DNA from: Bacteroides caecimuris
Lineage (GTDB): Bacteria > Bacteroidota > Bacteroidia > Bacteroidales > Bacteroidaceae
Direction of reading: 5' to 3'
NCBI RefSeq assembly: GCF_001688725.2
Contig: NZ_CP015401.2
Span: 2,914,001 to 2,978,000 of the forward strand
DNA: 64,000 bases
Part shown: piece by piece, positions 27,608 through 35,977 of the stretch
How positions within the stretch are numbered: the stretch's first letter is position 1
Layout: each line of letters starts with the position of its first letter
Program-made: the position numbers and the translations under genes
Notes under the pieces: generated by a model
What the model was told of the DNA's origin: nothing
Seen by the model: only the letters and a program-made list of their open reading frames with translations
Database searches by the model: none

Positions 27608-27639
27608 GCACAAAGAGGCTGTGCCAAAACTCTTATAAA

Positions 27640-27681
27640 CAAAAAGTCACCCTCGCTACAATTATCTGCGACGAGGGTGAC
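27640..27681 (-). terminator. Terminator of the cstA operon
   Basis: Read on the minus strand, the stem GTCACCCTCG / CGAGGGTGAC is followed directly by TTTTTG, 58 bp after the stop of the outer-membrane gene. Confidence 0.8.
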
Positions 27682-27738
27682 TCCGTAGAAAGGGGCGTTT
27701 TAACACAAGCCCCCATATATCAAATATCGATCATACTA

Positions 27739-28224
27739 CTATAAGTAGAAACCGAATCCAACCTTCACACCGAAACGTGACATATCTCCATCATTGAAAC
27801 GCCATTTATAATAAACGGCAGGTTCAATGGTTACCGTACGCGAAAGGAAGTAAGCGTATCCGGCTTCGAGCCCCAGTCCCCAGTCCGTCTGATGTTTTCC
27901 ACCACTCCAGCGGAAACGGTTCCAGTCGAGTCCGCCACCCAGATAAACACCTGTTTTATTGAAGTAGAAACGTACTCCGGTGCCCAATGTATACTCATCT
28001 ATCGGTTTCGACCAGTCGGCCCCGGCATTTACCATCAAGGCAATACCCTCAGCTAAGAATGTGCCGACTTGTGCACCAACTCCAAATTTTGCTTTATCGT
28101 TTTCACTATACGAAAAGTCCAATCCCGACAATGAAGGATTAATAATCGTAATTCCTTTCTCAAATTGCGCCTGTGCAGTGAAAGAGACTGCCAATAAGCA
28201 AAGAGCCAAAGCTAATTTCTTCAT
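27739..28224 (-). CDS. Small outer-membrane beta-barrel protein
   Basis: 161-residue secreted protein with signal peptide MKKLALALCLLAVSFTAQAQ. The rest alternates hydrophobic and polar residues as transmembrane strands (FGVGAQVGTFLAEGIALMVN, GVRFYFNKTGVYLGGGLDW) and ends in the aromatic VGFGFYL required for barrel assembly. Likely an eight-strand OmpX/OmpW-sized barrel. It is last in the cstA operon, 4 bp after the small membrane gene. Function unknown. Confidence 0.8.
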   Translation of the reverse strand: MKKLALALCLLAVSFTAQAQFEKGITIINPSLSGLDFSYSENDKAKFGVGAQVGTFLAEGIALMVNAGADWSKPIDEYTLGTGVRFYFNKTGVYLGGGLDWNRFRWSGGKHQTDWGLGLEAGYAYFLSRTVTIEPAVYYKWRFNDGDMSRFGVKVGFGFYL

Positions 28225-28228
28225 AAAC

Positions 28229-28459
28229 TTACTTTTTTAAGTGAATAGATTGTTCGTCTTTTTTGCGGCGTTCGCGCATTTGTTCCTTTTTCCGAAGCAC
28301 CAGCCAAAGAAGGAGGACGATGACATAAGAAACTGCCACCGTAATTATTTTCTCTGTCGGGCCGACTTCCGTATTACGAGGCAACAAATAAGCCGCCGTT
28401 ACGGATACATAAATAAGGAATGCAAGCGCCACTCCTGTTGATTTTCTTATTTTCTTCAT
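28229..28459 (-). CDS. Small two-helix membrane protein, cstA operon
   Basis: 76-residue protein with two predicted helices (VALAFLIYVSVTAAYLL and IITVAVSYVIVLLLWLVL) and a highly basic tail (RKKEQMRERRKKDEQS). I do not recognise the family. The start at 28459 (MKKIRKSTG) was chosen; a duplicated start-like sequence just upstream reads MKKTRKSTE then a stop. Its tight place between cstA and the barrel gene suggests a role linked to CstA, which is inference only. Confidence 0.65.
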   Translation of the reverse strand: MKKIRKSTGVALAFLIYVSVTAAYLLPRNTEVGPTEKIITVAVSYVIVLLLWLVLRKKEQMRERRKKDEQSIHLKK

Positions 28460-28505
28460 TCTGTTGATTTTCTTGTTTTCTTCATTCTGACAATTTTCTT
28501 GTTTT
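28441..28505 (-). repeat. 26-bp tandem repeat across the cstA end and the small gene's start
   Basis: Units at 28441-28466 and 28467-28492 differ at only a few positions, and a partial third copy runs into cstA. The duplication makes two start codons with near-identical N-termini; the upstream one is followed by a stop. Confidence 0.8.
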
Positions 28506-29912
28506 CTGCTTGCCCAGCCAGACATAGAACCAAGCTGCCGCAATCACCACACACGCTATGCCGATGCCGTAGGAGACTGCATGCGAAAGTCCCAATCCTT
28601 CGGGAGCAATGCATATATAAGTTGAACATACACATGTCATAAACAGTGCCGGTATCAAAGTAATGATATAAGGTTTTCTGGATACCGCCAGAAAAACCGT
28701 TATAGCCCACAAGGTAAACACAGCCAATGTCTGATTTGCCCAGGCAAAATAACGCCATATCATATTAAATCCGTTTGCATCACGCAAACTATACAAAAGC
28801 AAACCAATAGCTACTACAAACATCGGAATACAAATGTACAAACGACGGCGCATACTTTTTTGCTCCATGCCCAAGAAATCCGCCACAATCAGACGTGCCG
28901 AACGGAAGGCGGTATCTCCCGAAGTAATCGGAGCGGCAATCACTCCCAAAATAGCAAGTACTCCGCCGATTGCTCCCAACCATTCTTTTGTGATGGCATC
29001 AACGATAACAGAAGCATTGCTTTCTTCCATTCCGTTCTCATGGAAAAAATAAGTAGCGGCAGCAGCCCAAATAAGAGCAACAATGCCCTCGGTAATCATT
29101 GCACCGTAAAACACCGGGCGACCGTGACGTTCCGAGGTCATGCAACGTGCCATCAATGGGCTCTGCGTAGCATGAAAACCGGATATGGCACCACAGGCAA
29201 TGCTCACAAACATAATCGGGAAGATAGGAAGTTCGTTCGCTTCCGGGTTCGTATTTTGCAATCCGTCCCACAACTCCGGCAAAGCGGGATGGTTAACGTA
29301 GAGCATCACCAGAATGCCTACTGCCATAAACAACAAGGCAATCGCAAACAATGGATAGATTTTACCTATTATTTTATCAACAGGCAACAAAGTAGCCAGC
29401 ATATAATATGCAAATACAACGATAATCCAAAACGTAGCATCCAAACTTTCCGGAGTGAGTTTTGCCAACAATCCGGCAGGTCCCGCAACGAAAACCGCCC
29501 CTACCAGAATCATTAAAATGACAGTGAATCCTCTCATCACCTGCTTGGCGGTCAGTCCTAAATAACGGCCTATTATTTCCGGCAAGCTTTCGCCTCCATT
29601 ACGCAAAGAAAGCATTCCGGCAAAATAATCATGCATTGCCCCCGCAAAAATACTTCCCAGCACAATCCACAAGTATGAAGAGCTACCGAATTTCGCTCCC
29701 ATGATGGCTCCGAAAATAGGACCTAATCCGGCAATATTGAGAAATTGAATCATGAAAATCTTCCAGGTGGGCAATGGAATATAGTCCACTCCATCCGCCT
29801 TGGTAAGAGCCGGCGTCTTACGGTCATCCGGACCAAAGACGCGTTCCATCAGGCGCCCGTACGTAAAATAGCCTACTATCAGTGCCAGCAGACATAGAGT
29901 AAATGTAATCAT
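28482..29912 (-). CDS. cstA: Carbon starvation CstA family transporter
   Basis: Inner-membrane protein of 476 residues, the short CstA form. Conserved segments are FLNIAGLGPIFGAIMGAKFG, GAMHDYFAGMLSLRNGG and the CstA-typical GFHATQSPLMARCM, with about 13 hydrophobic helices. Characterised members take up peptides or pyruvate during starvation; the substrate here is not determined. It heads a three-gene minus-strand operon with a small membrane protein and an outer-membrane barrel. Confidence 0.9.
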   Translation of the reverse strand: MITFTLCLLALIVGYFTYGRLMERVFGPDDRKTPALTKADGVDYIPLPTWKIFMIQFLNIAGLGPIFGAIMGAKFGSSSYLWIVLGSIFAGAMHDYFAGMLSLRNGGESLPEIIGRYLGLTAKQVMRGFTVILMILVGAVFVAGPAGLLAKLTPESLDATFWIIVVFAYYMLATLLPVDKIIGKIYPLFAIALLFMAVGILVMLYVNHPALPELWDGLQNTNPEANELPIFPIMFVSIACGAISGFHATQSPLMARCMTSERHGRPVFYGAMITEGIVALIWAAAATYFFHENGMEESNASVIVDAITKEWLGAIGGVLAILGVIAAPITSGDTAFRSARLIVADFLGMEQKSMRRRLYICIPMFVVAIGLLLYSLRDANGFNMIWRYFAWANQTLAVFTLWAITVFLAVSRKPYIITLIPALFMTCVCSTYICIAPEGLGLSHAVSYGIGIACVVIAAAWFYVWLGKQKTRKLSE

Positions 29913-30021
29913 AGCGTGTCGTTTTTTTAACTTGGCAAATGTAACATAATCTCTCGAAACAGCCCAACATTACCGACACTTTTACTAACTTTGCGGGGAT
30001 TTAAAACGAAAAACAAAGAAT

Positions 30022-31479
30022 ATGCGTCGATATATTTTCATTCTTTCACTTTTGTTTCCTTTCCTCTCCGTAGCCGCACAGCCCAAGCACGAGGTTCGTG
30101 CCGCCTGGCTCACTGCTCTGTATGGTCTTGACTGGCCTCGTACACGTGCTTTAAGCCCTCAAAGTATCTGCAAGCAAAAGGAAGAATTGGTGGATATTCT
30201 CGACAAGCTGAAAGCTGCCAACTTCAATACCGTCCTGTTTCAAACACGTACACGCGGGGACGTGTTATATCCCTCGTCTATCGAACCTTTCAACGCTATC
30301 CTGACTGGGAAACCCGGTGAAAATCCCGGATATGACCCGCTCGCCTTTGCCATCGAAGAATGTCATAAGCGGGGGATGGAGTGCCACGCCTGGATGGTGA
30401 CTATCCCATTGGGAAACAGGAAACACGTTGCTTCTCTCGGCAACCGTTCCGTCACCAAACGGATGAAAGACATTTGTGTACCGTATAAGAATGAATATTT
30501 CCTCAATCCGGGACATCCGGGAACCAAAGAGTATCTGATGAAACTGGTGCGGGAAGTCGTAAGCCGTTATGATATAGACGGAGTGCATTTCGATTATTTG
30601 CGTTATCCGGAGAATGCCCCTCTCTTTCCCGACAAGTACGACTTCCGCCGATATGGCAAAGGGCGTACAGTAGAGCAATGGCGACGGGACAATATCTCAG
30701 AAATTGTACGCTATATATATAAGGGTGTAAAAGCGATGAAGCCGTGGGTGAAGCTAAGTGCCAGTCCGGTAGGAAAATACCGGGACACCTCGCGTTACTC
30801 TTCCCGTGGGTGGAATGCTTTCTTTACCGTTTATCAAGACCCGCAAGGATGGCTCGGCGAAGGCATCATAGACCAGATATATCCGATGATGTATTTCCAG
30901 GGAAACAGTTTCTATCCTTTTGCCCTCGACTGGCAGGAACAGAGCAACGGACGACAGGTGATTCCGGGACTCGGCATCTATTTCCTTCATCCCGACGAAG
31001 GCAAATGGACACGCGCTGAGATAGACCGCCAGATAAACTTCATCCGCAATCATAAAATGGCTGGTGAAGGGCACTACCGTGTGAAATATCTCATGGAAAA
31101 CACCCAAGGCATTTATGATGAACTGGCCGAAAACTTCTACGCATATCCGGCTTTACAGCCTCCTATGCCTTGGTTGGATAATGTGCCGCCCACAGCTCCG
31201 TCCGAACTGAAAATAACTAATATCGACCATGGATATACGGAATTAACCTGGCAGGCTGCTACTGATAACGATCAGCGTAACAAGCCCATGTATGTTATTT
31301 ACGCTTCTAATGAGTATCCGGTAGACATCGACCGACCGGAAAATATCGTTGCACAGAATATCAGGGAGACAAGTTATATCTATGCCCCTATTCTACCTTG
31401 GAATGCGAAAAAGCATTTCGCAGTGACGGCTATTGACCGCTATGGAAATGAAAGCGTAGCGATACAAGAAGGAAACTAG
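30022..31479 (+). CDS. GHL10 (DUF187) family glycoside-hydrolase-like protein, copy 2
   Basis: Secreted 485-residue paralogue of the gene at 22522-24030. Signal peptide MRRYIFILSLLFPFLSVAAQ, then EVRAAWLTALYGLDWP, NFNTVLFQTRTRGDVLYPSS, ECHAWMVTIPL, IDGVHFDYLRYPE (acidic active-site candidate) and IIDQIYPMMYFQGN. A C-terminal fibronectin-III-like domain starts near residue 392 (PPTAPSELKITNID). The two copies share order of motifs but little identity, so they are old paralogues and may act on different bonds. TAACTTTGC at 29986-29994 may be its -7 box. Confidence 0.87.
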   Translation: MRRYIFILSLLFPFLSVAAQPKHEVRAAWLTALYGLDWPRTRALSPQSICKQKEELVDILDKLKAANFNTVLFQTRTRGDVLYPSSIEPFNAILTGKPGENPGYDPLAFAIEECHKRGMECHAWMVTIPLGNRKHVASLGNRSVTKRMKDICVPYKNEYFLNPGHPGTKEYLMKLVREVVSRYDIDGVHFDYLRYPENAPLFPDKYDFRRYGKGRTVEQWRRDNISEIVRYIYKGVKAMKPWVKLSASPVGKYRDTSRYSSRGWNAFFTVYQDPQGWLGEGIIDQIYPMMYFQGNSFYPFALDWQEQSNGRQVIPGLGIYFLHPDEGKWTRAEIDRQINFIRNHKMAGEGHYRVKYLMENTQGIYDELAENFYAYPALQPPMPWLDNVPPTAPSELKITNIDHGYTELTWQAATDNDQRNKPMYVIYASNEYPVDIDRPENIVAQNIRETSYIYAPILPWNAKKHFAVTAIDRYGNESVAIQEGN

Positions 31480-31804
31480 AAGTACAAACCCTATTTGAAA
31501 CAATTTTTGAAACTAACCGTATACAACAGGTGATGTTGTTGCTCTTTAGTCGCAAACCCTTTATTCATCGGATGAAATCGGATAAACAAGAAAAAAGTAG
31601 AGAGGAAGATTGAGAATAAATATCCAGTGGGAAGATATGCCGGTGTATGTGAATATTTAGCACCATACAAGAATGAGTCAAATTTAAATTATCACTTGGT
31701 TCATTTCTGTGCCAGAATAAACTAAATGATATTTTTCCAGTTAAACAAAATTATAACGCCCGTTCTTTGAGATATTGAAAACGAAATATTACGAAAATAA
31801 TGAT

Positions 31805-31812
31805 TATCTTTG
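31805..31812 (+). promoter_or_regulatory. -7 box before the DUF1703 gene
   Basis: TATCTTTG, 22 bp before the ATG. The rest of the 31480-31834 gap shows no gene and no clear -33. Confidence 0.45.
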
Positions 31813-31834
31813 AACCACTAAAAAGAGATTAACA

Positions 31835-33391
31835 ATGAATGACCTGCTTCGTAAACTCCCTATCGGGATACAGACCTTTGAGAAACTTCGTAAGGGTGAT
31901 TATCTATACGTAGATAAGACAGAGCTTGTATGGAAAATAGCTTATACATCTACTCCATACTTTCTGAGCCGTCCACGCCGTTTCGGTAAAAGTCTTCTCC
32001 TCTCTACCTTTGAAGCCTACTTTGAAGGAAAGAAAGAACTCTTCGAAGGGCTTGCCATTGAAAAGCTGGAAACGAAATGGGAAAAGCATCCTGTGCTACA
32101 TCTGGATTTGAATGCCGAAAAGTACGATTCTCCGGAAAGACTTTATGACATCCTCAGCCGTCAACTCACCTTATGGGAGATTCAGTATGGCAAAGGAATA
32201 GACGAGAACACTCTTTCCGGTCGTTTCTCCGGCGTCATCCGCCGTGCCTACGAACAAACCGGTAGCAGCGTTGTAGTCCTGGTAGACGAATACGACAAGC
32301 CTCTATTGCAAGCTTTAGGCAATGACGCCTTGCTGGATGAATACCGTAAAACCCTGAAAGCCTTTTACGGAGTATTGAAAAGCACCGACCGCTACCTGCG
32401 TTTCGTCTTCCTCACAGGAGTGACGAAATTCTCGCAAGTAAGTGTATTCAGTGACCTCAACCAGTTGCAGGACATCACCTTATGGCCCGATTACGGAACC
32501 CTTTGCGGCATCACTCTCCAAGAATTAGTGGATACCTTCCAACCGGAAATAAAGATACTTGCAGCCAATAATTCCATTTCTTATGATGAGGCGGTGCAGC
32601 GAATGACACGTCTTTACGATGGCTATCATTTTTGCATCAACTCGGTAGGCATTTTCAACCCGTTCAGCATACTGAATGTCCTGAAATCAAAAGTGTTCGA
32701 CAATTACTGGTTCCAAACCGGTACTCCGACTTTCCTCGTCGAGATGCTGCAAGAAACCGAATATGACCTGCGTACTCTGCTTGACGGAATCGAAGCACCG
32801 TCTTCCATGTTCTCCGAGTATCGGGTAGATTCCAACAATCCGATTCCGCTGATTTACCAAAGCGGCTATCTGACGATAAAGGCTTATGATGAACGTTTTC
32901 GCAACTACCTGTTGGAATTTCCGAACGATGAGGTGCGTTACGGTTTCATGGATTTCCTAGTACCGTTCTACACTGGAGTGAAGAATAACGATCAAGGCTT
33001 TTACATCGGCAAGTTCGTCAATGAGTTAGAGAGTGGAGACTACGATGCCTTTCTCACCCGCCTGCAAACCTTCTTTGCCGATTTCAATTACGAACTGAAC
33101 GAGCAGACAGAACGCCACTACCAAGTAGTTTTCTATATTGTCTTCAAACTTATGGGACAGTTCACTGATGCCGAAGTGCGCAGCGCCCGCGGTCGTGCAG
33201 ATGCCGTAGTGAAAACACCTAAATATATCTATGTCTTCGAATTCAAACTGCATGACACGGCAGAAGCGGCATTGAAGCAGATTGACGATAAAGGCTACTT
33301 GATACCGTATCAGGCAGACGAACGTGAAGTGATAAAAATTGGAGTAGAGTTCAGTACGGAAAAACGCAATATCAATCGCTGGCTAGTGTGA
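31835..33391 (+). CDS. AAA-ATPase-like / PD-(D/E)XK nuclease domain protein (DUF1703)
   Basis: 518-residue protein of a family greatly expanded in gut Bacteroidota. The N-terminal AAA-ATPase_like domain begins LPIGIQTFEKLRKGDYLYVD and has a Walker A-like PRRFGKS at 47-53 and Walker B VVLVDEYDKPLL. The C-terminal domain keeps the nuclease-type motif GRADAVV...YIYVFEFKLHDTAE. The biological role is unknown; mobile-element or defence functions have been suggested for the fold, but nothing in the neighbourhood supports one. Confidence 0.87.
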   Translation: MNDLLRKLPIGIQTFEKLRKGDYLYVDKTELVWKIAYTSTPYFLSRPRRFGKSLLLSTFEAYFEGKKELFEGLAIEKLETKWEKHPVLHLDLNAEKYDSPERLYDILSRQLTLWEIQYGKGIDENTLSGRFSGVIRRAYEQTGSSVVVLVDEYDKPLLQALGNDALLDEYRKTLKAFYGVLKSTDRYLRFVFLTGVTKFSQVSVFSDLNQLQDITLWPDYGTLCGITLQELVDTFQPEIKILAANNSISYDEAVQRMTRLYDGYHFCINSVGIFNPFSILNVLKSKVFDNYWFQTGTPTFLVEMLQETEYDLRTLLDGIEAPSSMFSEYRVDSNNPIPLIYQSGYLTIKAYDERFRNYLLEFPNDEVRYGFMDFLVPFYTGVKNNDQGFYIGKFVNELESGDYDAFLTRLQTFFADFNYELNEQTERHYQVVFYIVFKLMGQFTDAEVRSARGRADAVVKTPKYIYVFEFKLHDTAEAALKQIDDKGYLIPYQADEREVIKIGVEFSTEKRNINRWLV

Positions 33392-33401
33392 ACAGATAAA
33401 G

Positions 33402-34604
33402 TTAAATATTATCGGGAGCTACCAATACCCACGCCCGATAACAGCTTCTCCTATGAACAGGAACCAAAGGTAAATAACCGGCGTACACTCTACCTTCCCT
33501 GATTTCCAACGGATAAGTTGCGGACATTCGTTCATGTTCCTGCAAAGCTTCACCTTCTGAAGGATGATAATCAATCACAAAACGTCCTGTTGAACCTGGA
33601 CGTACATAACGGTCATGTAAAAAACGCGCAATGACTCCCATATTCATGCGCAGATTGATTTCCACACAGGGATGAATCCGAAAAACCGGCTTTTCATTTT
33701 CCGGAAACCGACAAATCATCATATCAACTCCAAGATAACCTTTATAAACGGTTCCCACCAACGCAGAAAGTCTGTATTTCAAACAGTTCTCCAAATCCAT
33801 CAGAGCCTCTGAAGGGATATATTGCGCAAGTTTTTTCCGGATTGCCTCATTAGAAAGCAGACAGTTCCCTTCATACATTCCACTCTTTCCGGTATGGAAG
33901 AGGGAATATCCCACAAACGTCAATTCACCTGCACCATCGGAATAAAACTCCATGGCAAAATCTTCTACCTTATTATATATAGGCTCCGCAATGACTCCAC
34001 CCTGCGAAGCAGCCACACGAGTACACCAGCCGGAGATGAAAGAAGTAAATATGCCTTTACACCAGTTCAGACCTTTACCGCTTCCCGAAAGCGGAGCTTT
34101 CAACAAACATTCCTTCCGCCCTTCCACAAAACGCTTCCATTCCTCCGGGGTCTTTAAATAATAAGATTCGCCGCAGAAATATTCATTCAGTTGTAATTCA
34201 GGAAGTAACGCGACGGCTTTAGAACGATGAGAGTATTCCCGCAGATCGTTTAATTGCCCCATAGAAGGCAGCAGGACTTCATCCACACCCAACACAGAAA
34301 GCCGCTTCCGTAAAGCCACATCCCATCCCCAGGGACGAATATCCAAATCCTGTTCAATAGCAAGTTCCGGCTCCGTTATCAAATCAACCGAAAGTCCTAA
34401 TAATTCCTGTATCTTCTTCACATAGTCGAGATTATAGGCGGAAGGAGCCAATACCGCACTCCCCTCTTCCGCATACCACATCGGAAGCAAAGCCAATTCG
34501 GAAGCCATACGTCTTGCCGAAGCCGGAGCCATATAATTTGTTTCACCGCTGGCAAGCGCCAAATCATGTTCCGGATTGAATAGATAAAGAGCCTTTTTTG
34601 TCAT
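33402..34604 (-). CDS. Uncharacterised protein with ATP-grasp-like features
   Basis: 400-residue cytoplasmic protein starting MTKKALYLFNPEHDLALASG. I do not recognise a named family. The second half looks like an ATP-grasp domain: ECLLKAPLSGSGKGLNW (lysine plus Gly-rich loop), IAEPIYNKVEDFAMEFY, GYLGVDMMICRF and HPCVEINLRMNMGVIAR, where the D and the E-x-N-x-R would bind metal-ATP. Such enzymes ligate a carboxylate to an amine. It faces the DUF1703 gene tail to tail with a 10-bp gap and diverges from the next gene. Confidence 0.7.
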   Translation of the reverse strand: MTKKALYLFNPEHDLALASGETNYMAPASARRMASELALLPMWYAEEGSAVLAPSAYNLDYVKKIQELLGLSVDLITEPELAIEQDLDIRPWGWDVALRKRLSVLGVDEVLLPSMGQLNDLREYSHRSKAVALLPELQLNEYFCGESYYLKTPEEWKRFVEGRKECLLKAPLSGSGKGLNWCKGIFTSFISGWCTRVAASQGGVIAEPIYNKVEDFAMEFYSDGAGELTFVGYSLFHTGKSGMYEGNCLLSNEAIRKKLAQYIPSEALMDLENCLKYRLSALVGTVYKGYLGVDMMICRFPENEKPVFRIHPCVEINLRMNMGVIARFLHDRYVRPGSTGRFVIDYHPSEGEALQEHERMSATYPLEIREGRVYAGYLPLVPVHRRSCYRAWVLVAPDNI

Positions 34605-34711
34605 TTCAAATGAATTCAAAACTTTATTCTGCAAATATATACAGGAAATAGCCAGGAAGGACTACAATAAACAGAAAGTTGGAATTAAACACACAATTTT
34701 GCCATCTCTAC

Positions 34712-34742
34712 TTTGCAAATCCTAAAAAAAGCAGTATATTTG
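34712..34742 (+). promoter_or_regulatory. Consensus promoter of the AAA_14 gene
   Basis: TTTG at 34712-34715, 19-bp spacer, TATATTTG at 34735-34742; the ATG follows 24 bp later. Both boxes are perfect. Confidence 0.8.
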
Positions 34743-34766
34743 CCACTCGAAAAACAAAGAACTGAA

Positions 34767-35945
34767 ATGGAATCATTCTACCGCACACACGCCTACCTCG
34801 TTGAGCACACCAATGCCCCCGTTCGCCGCGATCTCATGGACGAGATCGACTGGAGCGACCGCCTGATTGGTATCAAAGGGACACGTGGCGTAGGAAAAAC
34901 CACTTTCCTTCTCCAATATGCCAAAGAGAAATTCGGGAACGACCGTTCCTGTCTGTTCATCAACATGAACAACTTCTATTTCTCGGGTCACAGCATTATA
35001 GAGTTCGCCAACGAATTTCAAAAACGTGGCGGAAAAGTATTGTTGATCGACCAGGTGTTCAAACATCCGGAATGGAGCAAAGAGTTACGCATGTGTTACG
35101 ACCGTTTTCCTAATCTGAAAATTGTCTTCACCGGCTCGTCCGTGATGCGACTGAAAGAAGAAAATCTCGAACTGCGTGATATTGCAAAGAGCTATAACCT
35201 GCGTGGATTCTCTTTCCGCGAATTTCTGAACTTGCAGACAGGTATGAAATTCAGAGCATACAGCCTCGAAGAAATTCTTAGCACTCACGAACAGATTGCC
35301 AAAGGAGTACTCTCCAAAGTTCGTCCGCTTGACTATTTTCAGGATTACCTGCACCACGGATTCTATCCGTTCTTCCTCGAAAAACGTAACTTTTCGGAGA
35401 ATCTGCTGAAGACGATGAACATGATGGTGGAAGTAGATATCCTGCTCATCAAACAAATTGAACTGAAATATCTTTCAAAGATAAAAAAATTGCTATATTT
35501 GCTCGCTGTCGACGGACCGAAGGCTCCAAATGTGAGCCAACTGGCAAGCGACATACAGACATCTCGCGCCACGGTGATGAACTATATCAAGTATCTGGCA
35601 GATGCGCGACTCATTAATTTGGTTTATCCGAAAGGGGAAGAATTCCCTAAAAAACCTTCGAAAATAATGATGCACAACTCCAACCTGATGTATTCCATCT
35701 ATCCGGTGAAAGTGGAAGAGCTGGATGTGCTCGACACATTCTTTGCAAATTCTTTATGGAAAGACCATAAGATACATAAAGGGGATAAAAACGTCTCTTT
35801 TATGGTAGACGAAGTAATGCCGTTCAAAATTTGCCAGGAAGGCGCAAAAATCAAGAACAATCCGAATGTAACGTACGCGTTGCATAAGGCTGAAATAGGT
35901 CGGGGCAACCAGATACCCCTCTGGATGTTCGGCTTTTTATATTAA
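34767..35945 (+). CDS. AAA_14 family ATP-binding protein with Walker B Asp-Gln
   Basis: 392-residue protein; the start MESFYRTHAYLVEH follows a perfect promoter, so the longer reading is excluded. Walker A is GTRGVGKTT at 38-46. Walker B reads VLLIDQVF: the usual catalytic glutamate is a glutamine at residue 96. Sensor motif IVFTGSSVMRL follows. The middle holds a winged-helix-like part (VSQLASDIQTSRATVMNYIK), and the C-terminal part resembles a DUF4143-type nuclease remnant (FMVDEVMPFKI). These ATPases are common orphan genes in Bacteroides; role unknown. nifJ starts 32 bp downstream on the same strand. Confidence 0.82.
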   Translation: MESFYRTHAYLVEHTNAPVRRDLMDEIDWSDRLIGIKGTRGVGKTTFLLQYAKEKFGNDRSCLFINMNNFYFSGHSIIEFANEFQKRGGKVLLIDQVFKHPEWSKELRMCYDRFPNLKIVFTGSSVMRLKEENLELRDIAKSYNLRGFSFREFLNLQTGMKFRAYSLEEILSTHEQIAKGVLSKVRPLDYFQDYLHHGFYPFFLEKRNFSENLLKTMNMMVEVDILLIKQIELKYLSKIKKLLYLLAVDGPKAPNVSQLASDIQTSRATVMNYIKYLADARLINLVYPKGEEFPKKPSKIMMHNSNLMYSIYPVKVEELDVLDTFFANSLWKDHKIHKGDKNVSFMVDEVMPFKICQEGAKIKNNPNVTYALHKAEIGRGNQIPLWMFGFLY

Positions 35946-35977
35946 AAGATTTATTTACTTAAATATTTAATTTAGTT

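Noticed and set aside
27608..27640. Insertion-sequence end (GAGGCTGTGCCAAAAC word)
   Set aside because: No transposase, no paired terminal repeat, no target duplication; better explained as sequence next to a terminator.
27553..27744. Short plus-strand frame in the uvrA-cstA gap
   Set aside because: It crosses two terminator hairpins, and its composition is not protein-like.
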